A stretch of 64,000 nucleotides of DNA from Thermostichus sp047462415. GTDB lineage: Bacteria > Cyanobacteriota > Cyanobacteriia > Thermostichales > Thermostichaceae. Under the pieces are notes generated by a model that saw only the letters and a list, made by a program, of their open reading frames with translations, searched no databases and was not told where the DNA came from. Both the position numbers and the translations under genes were made by a program. The stretch lies in assembly GCF_047462415.1 (NCBI RefSeq), contig NZ_JANSJE010000003.1, forward strand, positions 1-64,000, written 5' to 3'. Of the stretch, positions 24,619 through 32,502 are shown one piece after another (within the stretch, counting starts at the first letter, position 1; each line of letters opens with the position of its first letter).

Positions 24619-25053
24619 TTAGTCCCAGGGCTTCCCGTCGGTGAATTTGTAGGTAACCGGCTCTTTGTTCTTGCCGATGTTGTGATCCACCTTGCCGACG
24701 GGCTGGCGCCCCTCGTTGACCTTCTCGGGAAAGACGCCATCTTTGGGATGCACCAGCTCCGGCTGTCCACCCGCCGGGATGCGGAAGATCTGGTAGTCCT
24801 TGATCTTGAACTCCGAGATCAACTGGGCGCCGAGAGCCAAGCACTGCTCCTTGCGGGCGAAGGTGAGATAGTTTTTGCCCTCCACCATCTCGGCAGCGCC
24901 GCCGGTGGGCATTTCAAACACCTGCCCCGGCTTGCCCGTCCAGGTGATCACGTATTTTTCTTCGGTTTCGGCTGCGCTCAACAGCCCTCCGGTGGATCCG
25001 CCAAACAGAGGCAGCTTCGCCCCCTGACGGGGATCGCCTTCCATCACAGCCAT
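24619..25053 (-). CDS. psaD: Photosystem I subunit II (PsaD)
   Basis: A 144-residue stromal subunit of PSI that docks ferredoxin and stabilises PsaC. The family core is complete: LPLFGGSTGGLLSAAETEEK, YVITWTSK-like TWTGKPGQVFEMPTGGAA, YLARKEQCLALG-like TFARKEQCLALG, YKIYRIFP-like YQIFRIPAGGQPELVHPKDGVFPEKVN, and the C-terminal GKNKEPVTYKFTDGKPWD. The basic patch RQPVGKVDHNIGKN is present. The 222-bp divergent spacer upstream holds its promoter. Confidence 0.97.
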   Translation of the reverse strand: MAVMEGDPRQGAKLPLFGGSTGGLLSAAETEEKYVITWTGKPGQVFEMPTGGAAEMVEGKNYLTFARKEQCLALGAQLISEFKIKDYQIFRIPAGGQPELVHPKDGVFPEKVNEGRQPVGKVDHNIGKNKEPVTYKFTDGKPWD

Positions 25054-25275
25054 AGCCTACCTTCTCGTTGTTGTTTGCGTTGTCGGGCCGCGCTTGGAGT
25101 TGCGGCGCGGAGCACTTTGAATCTACCATCGGCCCAATTTTTGACCCCAGATCTGCCGGCGAACTGTAATTTTTCGTAGCAGATCCAGATCCGACGCCGG
25201 CGGATCCCGGCTTACCCTGTGAGCCACTATAGAAGCAGGCCGCAGAGCTCTACCTTTGCAACAGGAACGACGTCC

Positions 25276-26160
25276 ATGGCCCAGTGGTCCCTCCATCCCA
25301 GTTCGCAATCCAACGCCAGGGTCATTCTCATCCCCACTGCTTTTGGCCACGATACGCAGGCGCCGCTGGCCATTCTCAACGCTGGCGCCGAACTGTGTGC
25401 CTTCGAGCCTAGGTTGGGGATCGATGTGGATAAGCTGGCGGTGGCGCAGTTGCCGGGGCTGGTGGATGAGCCGCCCTACGGCATGTGTGAGGCGGCAGTG
25501 ACGCAGGCTTGGCGACGACAACAGTGGCCGGTGTTGTTGCCTTCGGTCTTGGCAGCCAGTTGGGGGGCCATTCGTGCCCTTTGGAAGCACCACCCGGCCC
25601 TGAGTGTAGTGCATTGCAGTGCCCATGCCAACCTGATGCCTCCCGCAGAGATGACCCAGCCGGAGCAAGATATGGGCTATGGCAACGCCGCTTGGGTGGA
25701 GCGGCTCTACCAGCACAAGCTGCCGGTGGTGCATGTAGGGCTGCGCAGCGGCAGTGCCCGCGCCTACGCCTGGCTCAAAAAACACTCCAGCCCGATCTTC
25801 TGGGCCCAGGATGGCTGGGATCCGCAGCAGGTGGTGGAGGCTTTGCCGGAGCAGCCGGTGTTTTTGGTGGTGGACTGCAGTGTGCTGGATCCCTCTCTGG
25901 CGCCGGCGGTGCATTACCCAGAGCCGGGGGGGCTGGGCTGGTTGCGACTGTTACAAACCTGTGAGGCCATCTTCGCCGCTCGCCCGGTGGTCGGCCTTTC
26001 CCTGGGAGGGGTGGCGGTGGGATCGGCGACGCGGCCAACCGCCCGCGTGGTGGCCCGTCTGCTCAATTGGCTGCTGGCCTGCTACGGCCTCTACTCCCTG
26101 AAGCTGGATCCCGACCCCGCTATGCTCGAACGGCTGGAAAATAGATCGCGAACCTTTTGA
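25276..26160 (+). CDS. Ureohydrolase (arginase/agmatinase)-fold protein with degraded metal site
   Basis: A 294-residue protein with the ureohydrolase layout: an N-terminal strand VILIPTAFGHDTQAP, HCSAHANL where active enzymes have DAHxD, and VVDCSVLDPSLAPAVHYPEPGGL where they have SxDxDxxDP...PEPGG. The binuclear manganese ligands are mostly gone (D to S and D to N in the first motif, D to S in the second), and no GGDHS motif is recognisable. I infer a non-hydrolytic paralogue. ATG 25276 is preferred over GTG 25219. It is divergent from psaD. Confidence 0.68.
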   Translation: MAQWSLHPSSQSNARVILIPTAFGHDTQAPLAILNAGAELCAFEPRLGIDVDKLAVAQLPGLVDEPPYGMCEAAVTQAWRRQQWPVLLPSVLAASWGAIRALWKHHPALSVVHCSAHANLMPPAEMTQPEQDMGYGNAAWVERLYQHKLPVVHVGLRSGSARAYAWLKKHSSPIFWAQDGWDPQQVVEALPEQPVFLVVDCSVLDPSLAPAVHYPEPGGLGWLRLLQTCEAIFAARPVVGLSLGGVAVGSATRPTARVVARLLNWLLACYGLYSLKLDPDPAMLERLENRSRTF

Positions 26161-26236
26161 GCCCAGCTTATGAAGTCTTTATCCGCATTCCTCTCGACCC
26201 TGACCCTACAGGTACAAGGCGGGGTTCCTGCGGTTT

Positions 26237-26557
26237 CTAGCTGACCTTGGGGTTAGGCTGAGGCACCAGCTTCGGCCCAGAAGCTTGGGGCTGTGCGTCC
26301 TCGGCTCTGTCCGGCACCGGGCGCAGGGGTGGGCCGAAGCGGCCAACGACTATGGTGTTGTGCAAGGCCGGGATCTGGCGGATGGATCCCTGGCGTAGGC
26401 AGCGGTGCAGGCGGCGCAGCAGGAAGAGGTCGGCCTCGGAGCACTCATCTCGGAACAGCCTCACGTTGAGCTCGTGTTCCTGAGCAGCGGTGAGCAGACC
26501 GGTGATCATAGCGGTTTGAATGATCTGCTGCACGGTCATGGTTGTCGCTTCGTTCAT
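26237..26557 (-). CDS. Conserved hypothetical small protein
   Basis: A 106-residue protein. The N-terminal half is helical (VQQIIQTAMITGLLTAAQEHELNV, EADLFLLRRLHRCL) and resembles short cyanobacterial proteins with a TAA-E-HEL turn. The C-terminal half is proline-rich and low complexity. There is no catalytic motif, and the coding assignment rests on composition and the absence of a better frame. Confidence 0.5.
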   Translation of the reverse strand: MNEATTMTVQQIIQTAMITGLLTAAQEHELNVRLFRDECSEADLFLLRRLHRCLRQGSIRQIPALHNTIVVGRFGPPLRPVPDRAEDAQPQASGPKLVPQPNPKVS

Positions 26558-27067
26558 AGATTCATGCTGCTAAATCGAGATTTTTTGCTGCTCTTATTCT
26601 CGATAAATCCCTCTGATATTGACTCCGCCAAATAGCGGATTCGAGAATGGGGGCTTTCGAGGTGTTCATTGACTGCTGATTCATAAGGACTCCGTCCCGC
26701 TGATGCGACCAGATCCCATCCGAGGAAAAAGCCTAGAATCTTTGTGGTGCAAGCTTTTCTCGGCTAATCGGGAGCAAAGCCAGCAACTTGATACGTAGGG
26801 ATCCAACCTTCGCTGCAGTGCGGAATTAGACTCAACAATGGGTTGCTTGAACTTGCCAAAGAGTGGCCGATTCCATGATTTTCCGAGCTGTTGTTTGAAG
26901 CTACAAACAGATGTCTGTAGCAATACGGAACTGGGAAGCGTCGCTCGTTACCGACAAATGGCGTAGGCTTGATTGGCCTTTTATCTGGGCTTTGTGGGAC
27001 AGGAAGGCAACCAGGATGAGCGGCAACTTTGTGTTAGTGTAGGGGCACTCTGCGGTGGCGGTTGGCC
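26558..27067. other. Noncoding region carrying one interspersed-element copy
   Basis: A 510-bp AT-richer stretch with no convincing gene. It contains element copy 3 at 26685-26709. A minus-strand frame of 80 codons here starts inside the element and has no family features. I see no tRNA or terminator stem. Confidence 0.5.
26685..26709 (+). repeat. Interspersed 27-bp element, copy 3 (intergenic)
   Basis: AAGGACTCCGTCCCGCTGAT followed by GCGACC, one mismatch in the core (GATGC for GACGC). Confidence 0.85.
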
Positions 27068-27568
27068 ATGTCGGAAAGTCCCCAACAAGTTGGCTGTGCT
27101 GTCCCGCTGGGCTGCTGCGGCTGTGGTTGTCTGGGCCTCCTGGCGGTGCTGGGCTTGGGGCTGGCGGGGGCAGGGATCCTGGTTTGGAATGGGATCCGCG
27201 CTTCGGGAGCCTATCGCACCTACCAGTTGGCGGTGGAGCAGCTCGAACAGAATGCGGTGGTGGTGGAGCAGCTAGGGGATCCCCTGCGTCCGGGCTGGCC
27301 CTCGCGGCTGCGCTTTCAGGAGGATGAGCAAGCCGGCTGGGCCTGTCTGTCCTTTTTGATCACGGGATCCCGGCGCACCGGCGAGGTGGCTGTGGAGTCG
27401 GAGCGGGGGGTGGCCGGTAAGGACTCCGTCCCGCTGACGCGAACAGCCTGGCAGTTGCGCCATCTGCAGGTGAAGGTGGATGGGGAGCCGCAGGCCATTC
27501 GGGTCATCGAGGGGGGATCCCGGTGTGAAGGGGAAGAGCCGCCCCTACAGCCTGAGGGCGAGATCTGA
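27068..27568 (+). CDS. Membrane-anchored Coa1/Tim21-like protein with inserted repeat
   Basis: A 166-residue protein. A short Cys/Gly-rich N-terminus precedes one TM helix (CLGLLAVLGLGLAGAGILVWNGI). The exposed part runs SGAYRTYQLAVEQLEQNAVVVEQLGDPLRPGW, then LSFLITGSRRTGEVAVESE, then WQLRHLQVKVDGE, matching the Coa1/cytochrome-oxidase-assembly layout (S-x-Y, helix, LGxP, then beta strands). The interspersed element (27419-27446) inserts KDSVPLTRT in the loop before the final strand and keeps the frame. ATG 27068 is preferred to the TTG two codons upstream. Confidence 0.65.
   Translation: MSESPQQVGCAVPLGCCGCGCLGLLAVLGLGLAGAGILVWNGIRASGAYRTYQLAVEQLEQNAVVVEQLGDPLRPGWPSRLRFQEDEQAGWACLSFLITGSRRTGEVAVESERGVAGKDSVPLTRTAWQLRHLQVKVDGEPQAIRVIEGGSRCEGEEPPLQPEGEI
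27419..27446 (+). repeat. Interspersed 27-bp element, copy 4 (in frame in the Coa1-like gene)
   Basis: A perfect core copy read as KDSVPLTRT between two beta strands of the host protein. Confidence 0.92.
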
Positions 27569-27602
27569 GTAGTCGGACAAGGGCAGCCACGGCTAGAGTC
27601 AA

Positions 27603-27630
27603 AAGGACTCCGTTCCGCTGACGCGAACGG
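27603..27630 (+). repeat. Interspersed 27-bp element, copy 5 (directly upstream of the GTPase gene)
   Basis: One mismatch (CGTTCC for CGTCCC). It ends 18 bp before the GTPase ATG, in the only 80-bp spacer between the two genes, so it is part of the leader. It lies 156 bp from copy 4. Confidence 0.9.
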
Positions 27631-27648
27631 TTGTGGCCCTGGATCCCT

Positions 27649-29169
27649 ATGCGATCGGTTCCCTATCTGCGCTTGCTGCTGCTGTTGGCGCTGCTGGCCT
27701 CGTTCACGGGCTTGATTGTCTGGCTGATCCAATCGTTTTTGGATCTGTACTACGCCACCCGCTACCACCCGATTTTGGGGGGGCTGTTGATCGGGGTGCT
27801 GGTGTTGCTGCTGCTGGTGTTTTTGGCCGCTTCCATCTACTACTTGTTTCTGTTCCGCCCCGCCCCTAAAACCGAGAGGCTTCCCAGGCCGGCCCCCCCG
27901 GAGACCCCTGCCGAGAAGTGGGAGGCAGCGCGGCGCAACCTGGCGCACCTAGAAGCTCAGATGGCGCAGATCCAGGATCAGGTGGCGCGGGCAGCGCTGG
28001 CGGAGCGGTCAGCTCGGCTGGCCCAACAGTTGGCCCAGCCCCAACTGCAGGTGGTGGTCTTCGGCACCGGATCGGCGGGCAAAACCTCGCTGGTGAACGC
28101 GCTGCTGGGGCGGCGGGTGGGGGCGGTGGGGGCAACGCTGGGCACCACGCAGACGGTGGCGGTTTACGATTGGGACTTGCCCGGGATCCCCCACCCGGTG
28201 CAGATCGTGGACTGCCCGGGCATTTTGGAGATCGGGCCGGCAGGGGCGATGCGGGAAGAGGAGGCGCAGGCCCAGGCCCAGGCCGCCGAGCTGCTGTTGG
28301 TGGTGGTGGATGGGGATCTGCGCCAGTCGGAGGTGGATCCCTTGCGCCGGTTGATCGCCCTGGGCAAGCGGGCTCTGCTGGTGCTCAACAAAATCGACCG
28401 TTACACCTCGGAAGAACGGCAGCTCCTCTTGCAGCGCCTGCGGGAACGGGTTTACCCCCTGATCCAACCGGAAGATGTGCTGCTGGCTGCTGCTGACCCG
28501 GCCCCCGTGCGGCTGGGATCCCAAACCTGGCAACCGGAGCCCGAGGTGGCGGCGGTGCGGGATCGCGTCCAGGCGGTGCTCTACGCCGAAGGGGGATCCC
28601 TGGCCTTGGACAATGCCCTGCTGCAATCGCAGCAGTTGGGGGAAGAGGCCAAGCGGATCATCCAGGCGCAGTTGCGCCGCCAGGCGGAGGAGGTGATCGA
28701 TCGCTTTCAGTGGATCGTGACCGGCGTCGTGTTTGTCAACCCCATCCCGGCGCTGGATCTGCTGGCCATTGCCGCCATCAACGCCCAGATGGTGGTGGAG
28801 CTGGGATCCCTCTACGGCTGCCAGATGAACCTGCAGCAGGGGCGGGAACTGGCCCTGTCCCTGGCCAAGACCCTGGCTGGCCTGGGGCTGGTGGAAGGGG
28901 CGATCCAACTGACCACCGGGCTCCTGGCTACGGTGGCTGAGGTGAGCGTGGTCGGTTTTTTGGCGACAGCCCCCATCCAGGCGGCCAGCGCCGGCTATCT
29001 CACCCGCATTGCCGGCAAAAGCTTCATCGAGTATTTCCAGCGCAACCAAAGCTGGGGGGAAGGGGGGATGCAGGCGGTGGTCAGGGCCCAGGTGGAGAGC
29101 ACCCAAAAAGCGGGCTGGCTCAAGGAGTTTGTCCGCCAGGCCTCAGAACGGGTTTTTCGCCTGCGCTAG
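27649..29169 (+). CDS. Membrane GTPase with DUF697-like C-terminus
   Basis: A 506-residue protein. Two N-terminal TM helices (residues about 5-25 and 40-65) are followed by a coiled-coil linker and an Era/TrmE-type G domain: G1 GTGSAGKTSLVNALLG, G3 DCPGI, G4 LNKIDRY. The C-terminal part (VNPIPALDLLAIAAINAQMV, then hydrophobic helices) is the DUF697-type membrane-interacting region. A role in membrane or division physiology is plausible from the family, but the target is unknown. ATG 27649 follows GGATCCCT. The stop shares CTAG with the convergent gene at 29166. Confidence 0.82.
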   Translation: MRSVPYLRLLLLLALLASFTGLIVWLIQSFLDLYYATRYHPILGGLLIGVLVLLLLVFLAASIYYLFLFRPAPKTERLPRPAPPETPAEKWEAARRNLAHLEAQMAQIQDQVARAALAERSARLAQQLAQPQLQVVVFGTGSAGKTSLVNALLGRRVGAVGATLGTTQTVAVYDWDLPGIPHPVQIVDCPGILEIGPAGAMREEEAQAQAQAAELLLVVVDGDLRQSEVDPLRRLIALGKRALLVLNKIDRYTSEERQLLLQRLRERVYPLIQPEDVLLAAADPAPVRLGSQTWQPEPEVAAVRDRVQAVLYAEGGSLALDNALLQSQQLGEEAKRIIQAQLRRQAEEVIDRFQWIVTGVVFVNPIPALDLLAIAAINAQMVVELGSLYGCQMNLQQGRELALSLAKTLAGLGLVEGAIQLTTGLLATVAEVSVVGFLATAPIQAASAGYLTRIAGKSFIEYFQRNQSWGEGGMQAVVRAQVESTQKAGWLKEFVRQASERVFRLR

Positions 29170-29489
29170 TCCCTGTTGGCGGCCTCGACAGCAATATCCG
29201 TCGGCAGGAAGGTCAGCTCCATCTGCGCCACATAGTCGGCGTAGCTCAGGGCGGGCACATCATCCCATTCCGCCAGGCCATGCATGCACTTCGACCATTG
29301 AATAAAAGTGGCCGGATAGATATAAGCCAAGCTGGGATCCTGCAAAACCTCTTTGGGCAGCGGCGGAGCCGACTTGAGCACCGCCAACAAAGCCGGGGGC
29401 TTGTGGAGGATCACGCGGGTGGCCTCGATCTGCTCTGGGGAAACCTTGAACTTGGCGGCGACAAACGAGATCACTTTGGAAAGGGTCAT
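29166..29489 (-). CDS. Conserved hypothetical protein
   Basis: A 107-residue soluble, mainly helical protein beginning MTLSKVISFVAAKFKVSPEQIEATR. The middle has KSAPPLPKEVLQDPSLAYIYPATFIQWSK-type sequence with a conserved-looking aromatic cluster. There is no motif I can assign. The frame extends upstream to 29531, but the extension (MGAISFCRQGWWW) does not look native. It is convergent with the GTPase gene, with overlapping stops. Confidence 0.6.
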   Translation of the reverse strand: MTLSKVISFVAAKFKVSPEQIEATRVILHKPPALLAVLKSAPPLPKEVLQDPSLAYIYPATFIQWSKCMHGLAEWDDVPALSYADYVAQMELTFLPTDIAVEAANRD

Positions 29490-29671
29490 CACCCACCACC
29501 AACCTTGCCTACAGAAAGAGATTGCCCCCAAGCCAAGAGGCTGGCCTCAGGGATCCTACGGAGCCCAAGCAAGGGGAGCAGCGAGGATGGCCGGCTTTGG
29601 GATCCCCTTGCCTGAGGGGAGGACTTCTCGCTATTCTAGATAAGCTGAAAAATTGGAAAAACAGGTGAGCC

Positions 29672-29977
29672 GTGGCTAAAAAGAGCATGATCGAGCGGGA
29701 GAAAAAGCGCCAGCGCTTGGTCGAAAAATATCGGGAGAAGCGCCAACAACTAAAGGCGGCCATGGCCGATCCCAACATCGACCAGGTCACCCGCATGGAG
29801 CTGCATGCTCAACTGCAAAAACTCCCTCGGGCCAGCTCGCCCACCCGCCTGCGCAACCGCTGCTGGAAAACCGGGCGTCCCCGCGGCTATTTCCGGGATT
29901 TCGGGCTCTGCCGCAACAGCTTGCGGGAAATGGCCCACCGCGGCCTGCTGCCGGGCGTGGTCAAGTCGAGCTGGTAG
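29672..29977 (+). CDS. rpsN: 30S ribosomal protein S14
   Basis: A 101-residue zinc-independent S14. It has the AKKSMIEREKKRQRLVEKY N-terminus, the LQKLPRASSPTRLRNRCWKTGRPRG core and the C-terminal FRDFGLCRNSLREMA...LPGVVKSSW of the family. It starts with GTG behind AGGTGAG. It is a stand-alone gene, as in other cyanobacteria, rather than in the S10/spc cluster. Confidence 0.97.
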   Translation: MAKKSMIEREKKRQRLVEKYREKRQQLKAAMADPNIDQVTRMELHAQLQKLPRASSPTRLRNRCWKTGRPRGYFRDFGLCRNSLREMAHRGLLPGVVKSSW

Positions 29978-30036
29978 TTTGCCTAAGCCGCCGTTGCTTG
30001 GTTCTACAGCCAAACCATTCTTTTGAGGGAGCCGGC

Positions 30037-30669
30037 GTGGGCCTGCAGCCTTTTCAGCTTTGTGATGAAGATCTCGCTCTAGAGGTTGTGGAGGCATTGG
30101 CCGGCGAATCCCAGTTGGCCGTGGATACCGAAACGATGGGCTTGATCCCGCAGCGGGACAGGCTCTGCGTCGTGCAAATAGCTAACGCTGCCGGCGAGGT
30201 GGTGCTGCTGCGGCTCAGCCGCGGCGTGAAGCAGGCCCCCCGTTTGGCGCGGCTGCTGACGGATCCCAACATCGAAAAGATCTTCCACTACGCCCGTTTT
30301 GACTTGGCCATGCTGCGCTACCACCTGGGGATCCAGGCCTGGCCAGTCTTTTGCACCAAGGTAGCCAGCAAGCTGGCCCGCACCTACACCAGTAAGCACA
30401 GCCTGAAGGACGTGGTGAGCGAGCTGTGCGGGGTGGAGCTAAACAAAGCCGCCCAAAGCTCCGACTGGGGAGCTGTCCAGTCCCTCTCGCCGGAGCAGTT
30501 GGACTATGCGGCCAACGATGTCCGCTATTTGATCCCGGTGCGCCACAAGTTGGCCCAGATGTTGCAGCGGGAGGAGCGCTGGGAGCTGGCGCAGCGCTGT
30601 TTTCAACACCTGCCCACCTTGGTGGAGCTGGATCTGCTGGGATATAGCAACGTCTTCGAGCACCAGTAG
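30037..30669 (+). CDS. RNase D-like 3'-5' exonuclease
   Basis: A 210-residue DEDDy-type exonuclease domain without the HRDC domain of full RNase D. Exo I is AVDTETMGL (D and E), Exo II IEKIFHYARFDLAML (D), Exo III LDYAANDVRYL (Y and D). Such short RND proteins trim structured RNAs such as tRNA precursors. The start GTG 30037 has GAGGGA eight bases upstream, and an upstream TTG (29998) lacks one. It follows rpsN by 59 bp. Confidence 0.88.
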   Translation: MGLQPFQLCDEDLALEVVEALAGESQLAVDTETMGLIPQRDRLCVVQIANAAGEVVLLRLSRGVKQAPRLARLLTDPNIEKIFHYARFDLAMLRYHLGIQAWPVFCTKVASKLARTYTSKHSLKDVVSELCGVELNKAAQSSDWGAVQSLSPEQLDYAANDVRYLIPVRHKLAQMLQREERWELAQRCFQHLPTLVELDLLGYSNVFEHQ

Positions 30670-30768
30670 GCGGCAGCCCCGAAGAACCGGCCTTGCTGCT
30701 GGACGGCAGAGTATTGGGCAATACAGTTGGTTGCTCTCCTCTCTGGTGTAATGGGAAGGAGGCTGGCC

Positions 30769-31629
30769 GTGAAAACCACCGGAGTTGAGTCGATGTTGGA
30801 GTCGCAGCAGGTGGCCCAGAGCAGTGTCTCTCTTGGGCTCTTGGACAAGCCTATCCTGGAGCTGCGCCACGTCTCCCTGCAGTACCCCGGCAAGGGATCC
30901 CCGGTCACGATCATCCGCGACCTCAGCTTTTCGGTGGCCCACTCGGAGTTTGTCTCGATTGTGGGGCCGAGCGGCTGCGGCAAGACGTCTCTGTTGAAGA
31001 TGATAGCCGGCCTCAACACCAACCACGGCGGCACCCTTTACTTTCGGTTGCAGCCCGTCACCGGCCCCCTCAAGAGGGTGGGCATGGCCTTCCAAAATCC
31101 GGTGCTGCTGCCCTGGCGCACTACCTTACAGAACGTGTTGCTGCCTCTGGAAGTGGTAGAGCCCTACAAGCGCACCTTCCGGCAAAACCTGGCTCAGCAC
31201 AAAAAGTCGGCGCTGGAGCTGTTGGCCGCCGTGGGCTTGGATGGTTTCCAAAAAGCCTATCCTTGGCAGCTTTCCGGGGGGATGCGGCAGCGGGTTGCCC
31301 TCTGTCGAGCTTTGATCCACCAGCCGGAGCTGTTGTTGCTGGATGAGCCCTTTGCCGCCCTGGATGCCTTCACCCGCGAGGAGATGTGGGAGATGTTGCA
31401 GCGGCTGTGGCTGCGCACCGGCTGCACGACTATTCTCATCACTCACGATCTGCGGGAGGCGGTTTTCCTCTCCGATACCATTTATGTCATGGGGTCGCGG
31501 CCTAGCGAGATTGTCTTTACCCTCAAGGTGGATCTGCCCCGCCCGCGCCCGTTGGAGATCTGCCTGACGGACGAGTTTCACCACTTGGTTGCGGAAGTGC
31601 GCAAGCACATAAGGACTCCGTCCCGCTGA
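30769..31629 (+). CDS. ABC transporter ATPase (nitrate/sulfonate/taurine SsuB-like)
   Basis: A 286-residue ABC ATPase of the NrtD/SsuB/TauB group. Walker A is GPSGCGKTSLLKMIAGL, signature LSGGMRQRVALCRAL, Walker B LLLLDEPFAALDAFTREEM, switch ILITHDLREAVFLSD. GGAAGGAGG six bases upstream sets GTG 30769. Its last codons (IRTPSR) and TGA stop come from interspersed-element copy 6, so the native C-terminus was probably replaced. The permease gene follows 66 bp downstream. The binding protein is not in the window, so the substrate (sulfonate, taurine, nitrate or a thiamine precursor) is open. Confidence 0.88.
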   Translation: MKTTGVESMLESQQVAQSSVSLGLLDKPILELRHVSLQYPGKGSPVTIIRDLSFSVAHSEFVSIVGPSGCGKTSLLKMIAGLNTNHGGTLYFRLQPVTGPLKRVGMAFQNPVLLPWRTTLQNVLLPLEVVEPYKRTFRQNLAQHKKSALELLAAVGLDGFQKAYPWQLSGGMRQRVALCRALIHQPELLLLDEPFAALDAFTREEMWEMLQRLWLRTGCTTILITHDLREAVFLSDTIYVMGSRPSEIVFTLKVDLPRPRPLEICLTDEFHHLVAEVRKHIRTPSR

Positions 31630-31638
31630 CGCGAACGG
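31611..31638 (+). repeat. Interspersed 27-bp element, copy 6 (provides the ABC ATPase stop codon)
   Basis: A perfect core copy. The consensus TGA is used as stop codon at 31627-31629. The remainder lies in the spacer before the permease gene. Confidence 0.92.
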
Positions 31639-31695
31639 CGCAGCAGCTAACCAAAGTTTTCTCGATAGATCGCCATAGATCGCCGCGCAACCCAG

Positions 31696-32469
31696 ATGAA
31701 GAACTCCTTTGACCGATTTCTCCAGACGAAAGCGGCCTCGCTGCTCCTGCCGGTGGTCACCCTGCTGCTGACCCTTGGCCTTTGGGAGGCAGGGGTGCGG
31801 CTGTTGCAGGTTCCCCGCTTTGTTTTGCCTGCGCCCAGCGCGATCTGGCAGTCGATGCAGGAGTGGGACGAGGTGATCCTGGGGCACTCGCTGTTTACCC
31901 TCAGCTCAACCCTGCTGGCTTTTGGGCTGGCTTTGGTGGGCGGGATCTTGCTGGGATCCCTTATCGGCAGCTCCCGCCTGGCCCATCTGTGTCTGTACCC
32001 ACTGCTGGTGGGGTTTAATACCATCCCCAAGGTGGCCCTGGTGCCGCTGCTGGCGATTTGGTTTGGCCTGGGCATGATCCCGGCGGTGATTACAGCTTTT
32101 TTGCTGGCCTTTTTCCCCATTGCCGTGAATGTGGCGGTAGGCCTGGAGACGGTGGAGCCAGAAATGCGCGATGTGCTGCGCTCCCTGGGGGCCAGCGGTT
32201 GGGAAATCTTCCTCAAGGTGGGGCTTCCCCACAGCTTGCCCTATCTGTTTGCCTCGCTGAAGGTGGCCATTTCGCTGGCCTTTGTCGGCGCGGTGATCGC
32301 GGAGACGGTGGCCTCTAACCGCGGGCTGGGCTACCTGATTGTGTCCGCCAGCTCTTCTTTTGATGTGCCCTTGGCCTTTGCCGGCTTGGTTGCCCTCGGC
32401 CTCATGGGTGTTCTGCTCTACTCTTTTTTCGCCGCTCTGGAGCGCTACCTCTTGGCCTGGCGGCAGTAG
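31696..32469 (+). CDS. ABC transporter permease (SsuC/TauC-like)
   Basis: A 257-residue inner-membrane permease with about six TM segments. The EAA loop that contacts the ATPase is EMRDVLRSLGASGWEIFLKVGLPHSLPYL (about residue 155-183), and LPAPSAIWQSM at the start and the PKVALVPLLAIWFGLG stretch are typical of the SsuC/TauC/NrtB group. It works with the preceding ATPase. It ends 34 bp from the convergent alanine dehydrogenase gene. Confidence 0.9.
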   Translation: MKNSFDRFLQTKAASLLLPVVTLLLTLGLWEAGVRLLQVPRFVLPAPSAIWQSMQEWDEVILGHSLFTLSSTLLAFGLALVGGILLGSLIGSSRLAHLCLYPLLVGFNTIPKVALVPLLAIWFGLGMIPAVITAFLLAFFPIAVNVAVGLETVEPEMRDVLRSLGASGWEIFLKVGLPHSLPYLFASLKVAISLAFVGAVIAETVASNRGLGYLIVSASSSFDVPLAFAGLVALGLMGVLLYSFFAALERYLLAWRQ

Positions 32470-32502
32470 CGGGAGGGATCCCGACGGGAAAGCTGGCCCA
32501 AG

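Noticed and set aside
26681..26923. Minus-strand 80-codon frame in the 26.6-27 kb spacer
   Set aside because: Its end is formed by the interspersed element (SGTESL), there is no Shine-Dalgarno or family signature, and the region looks noncoding.
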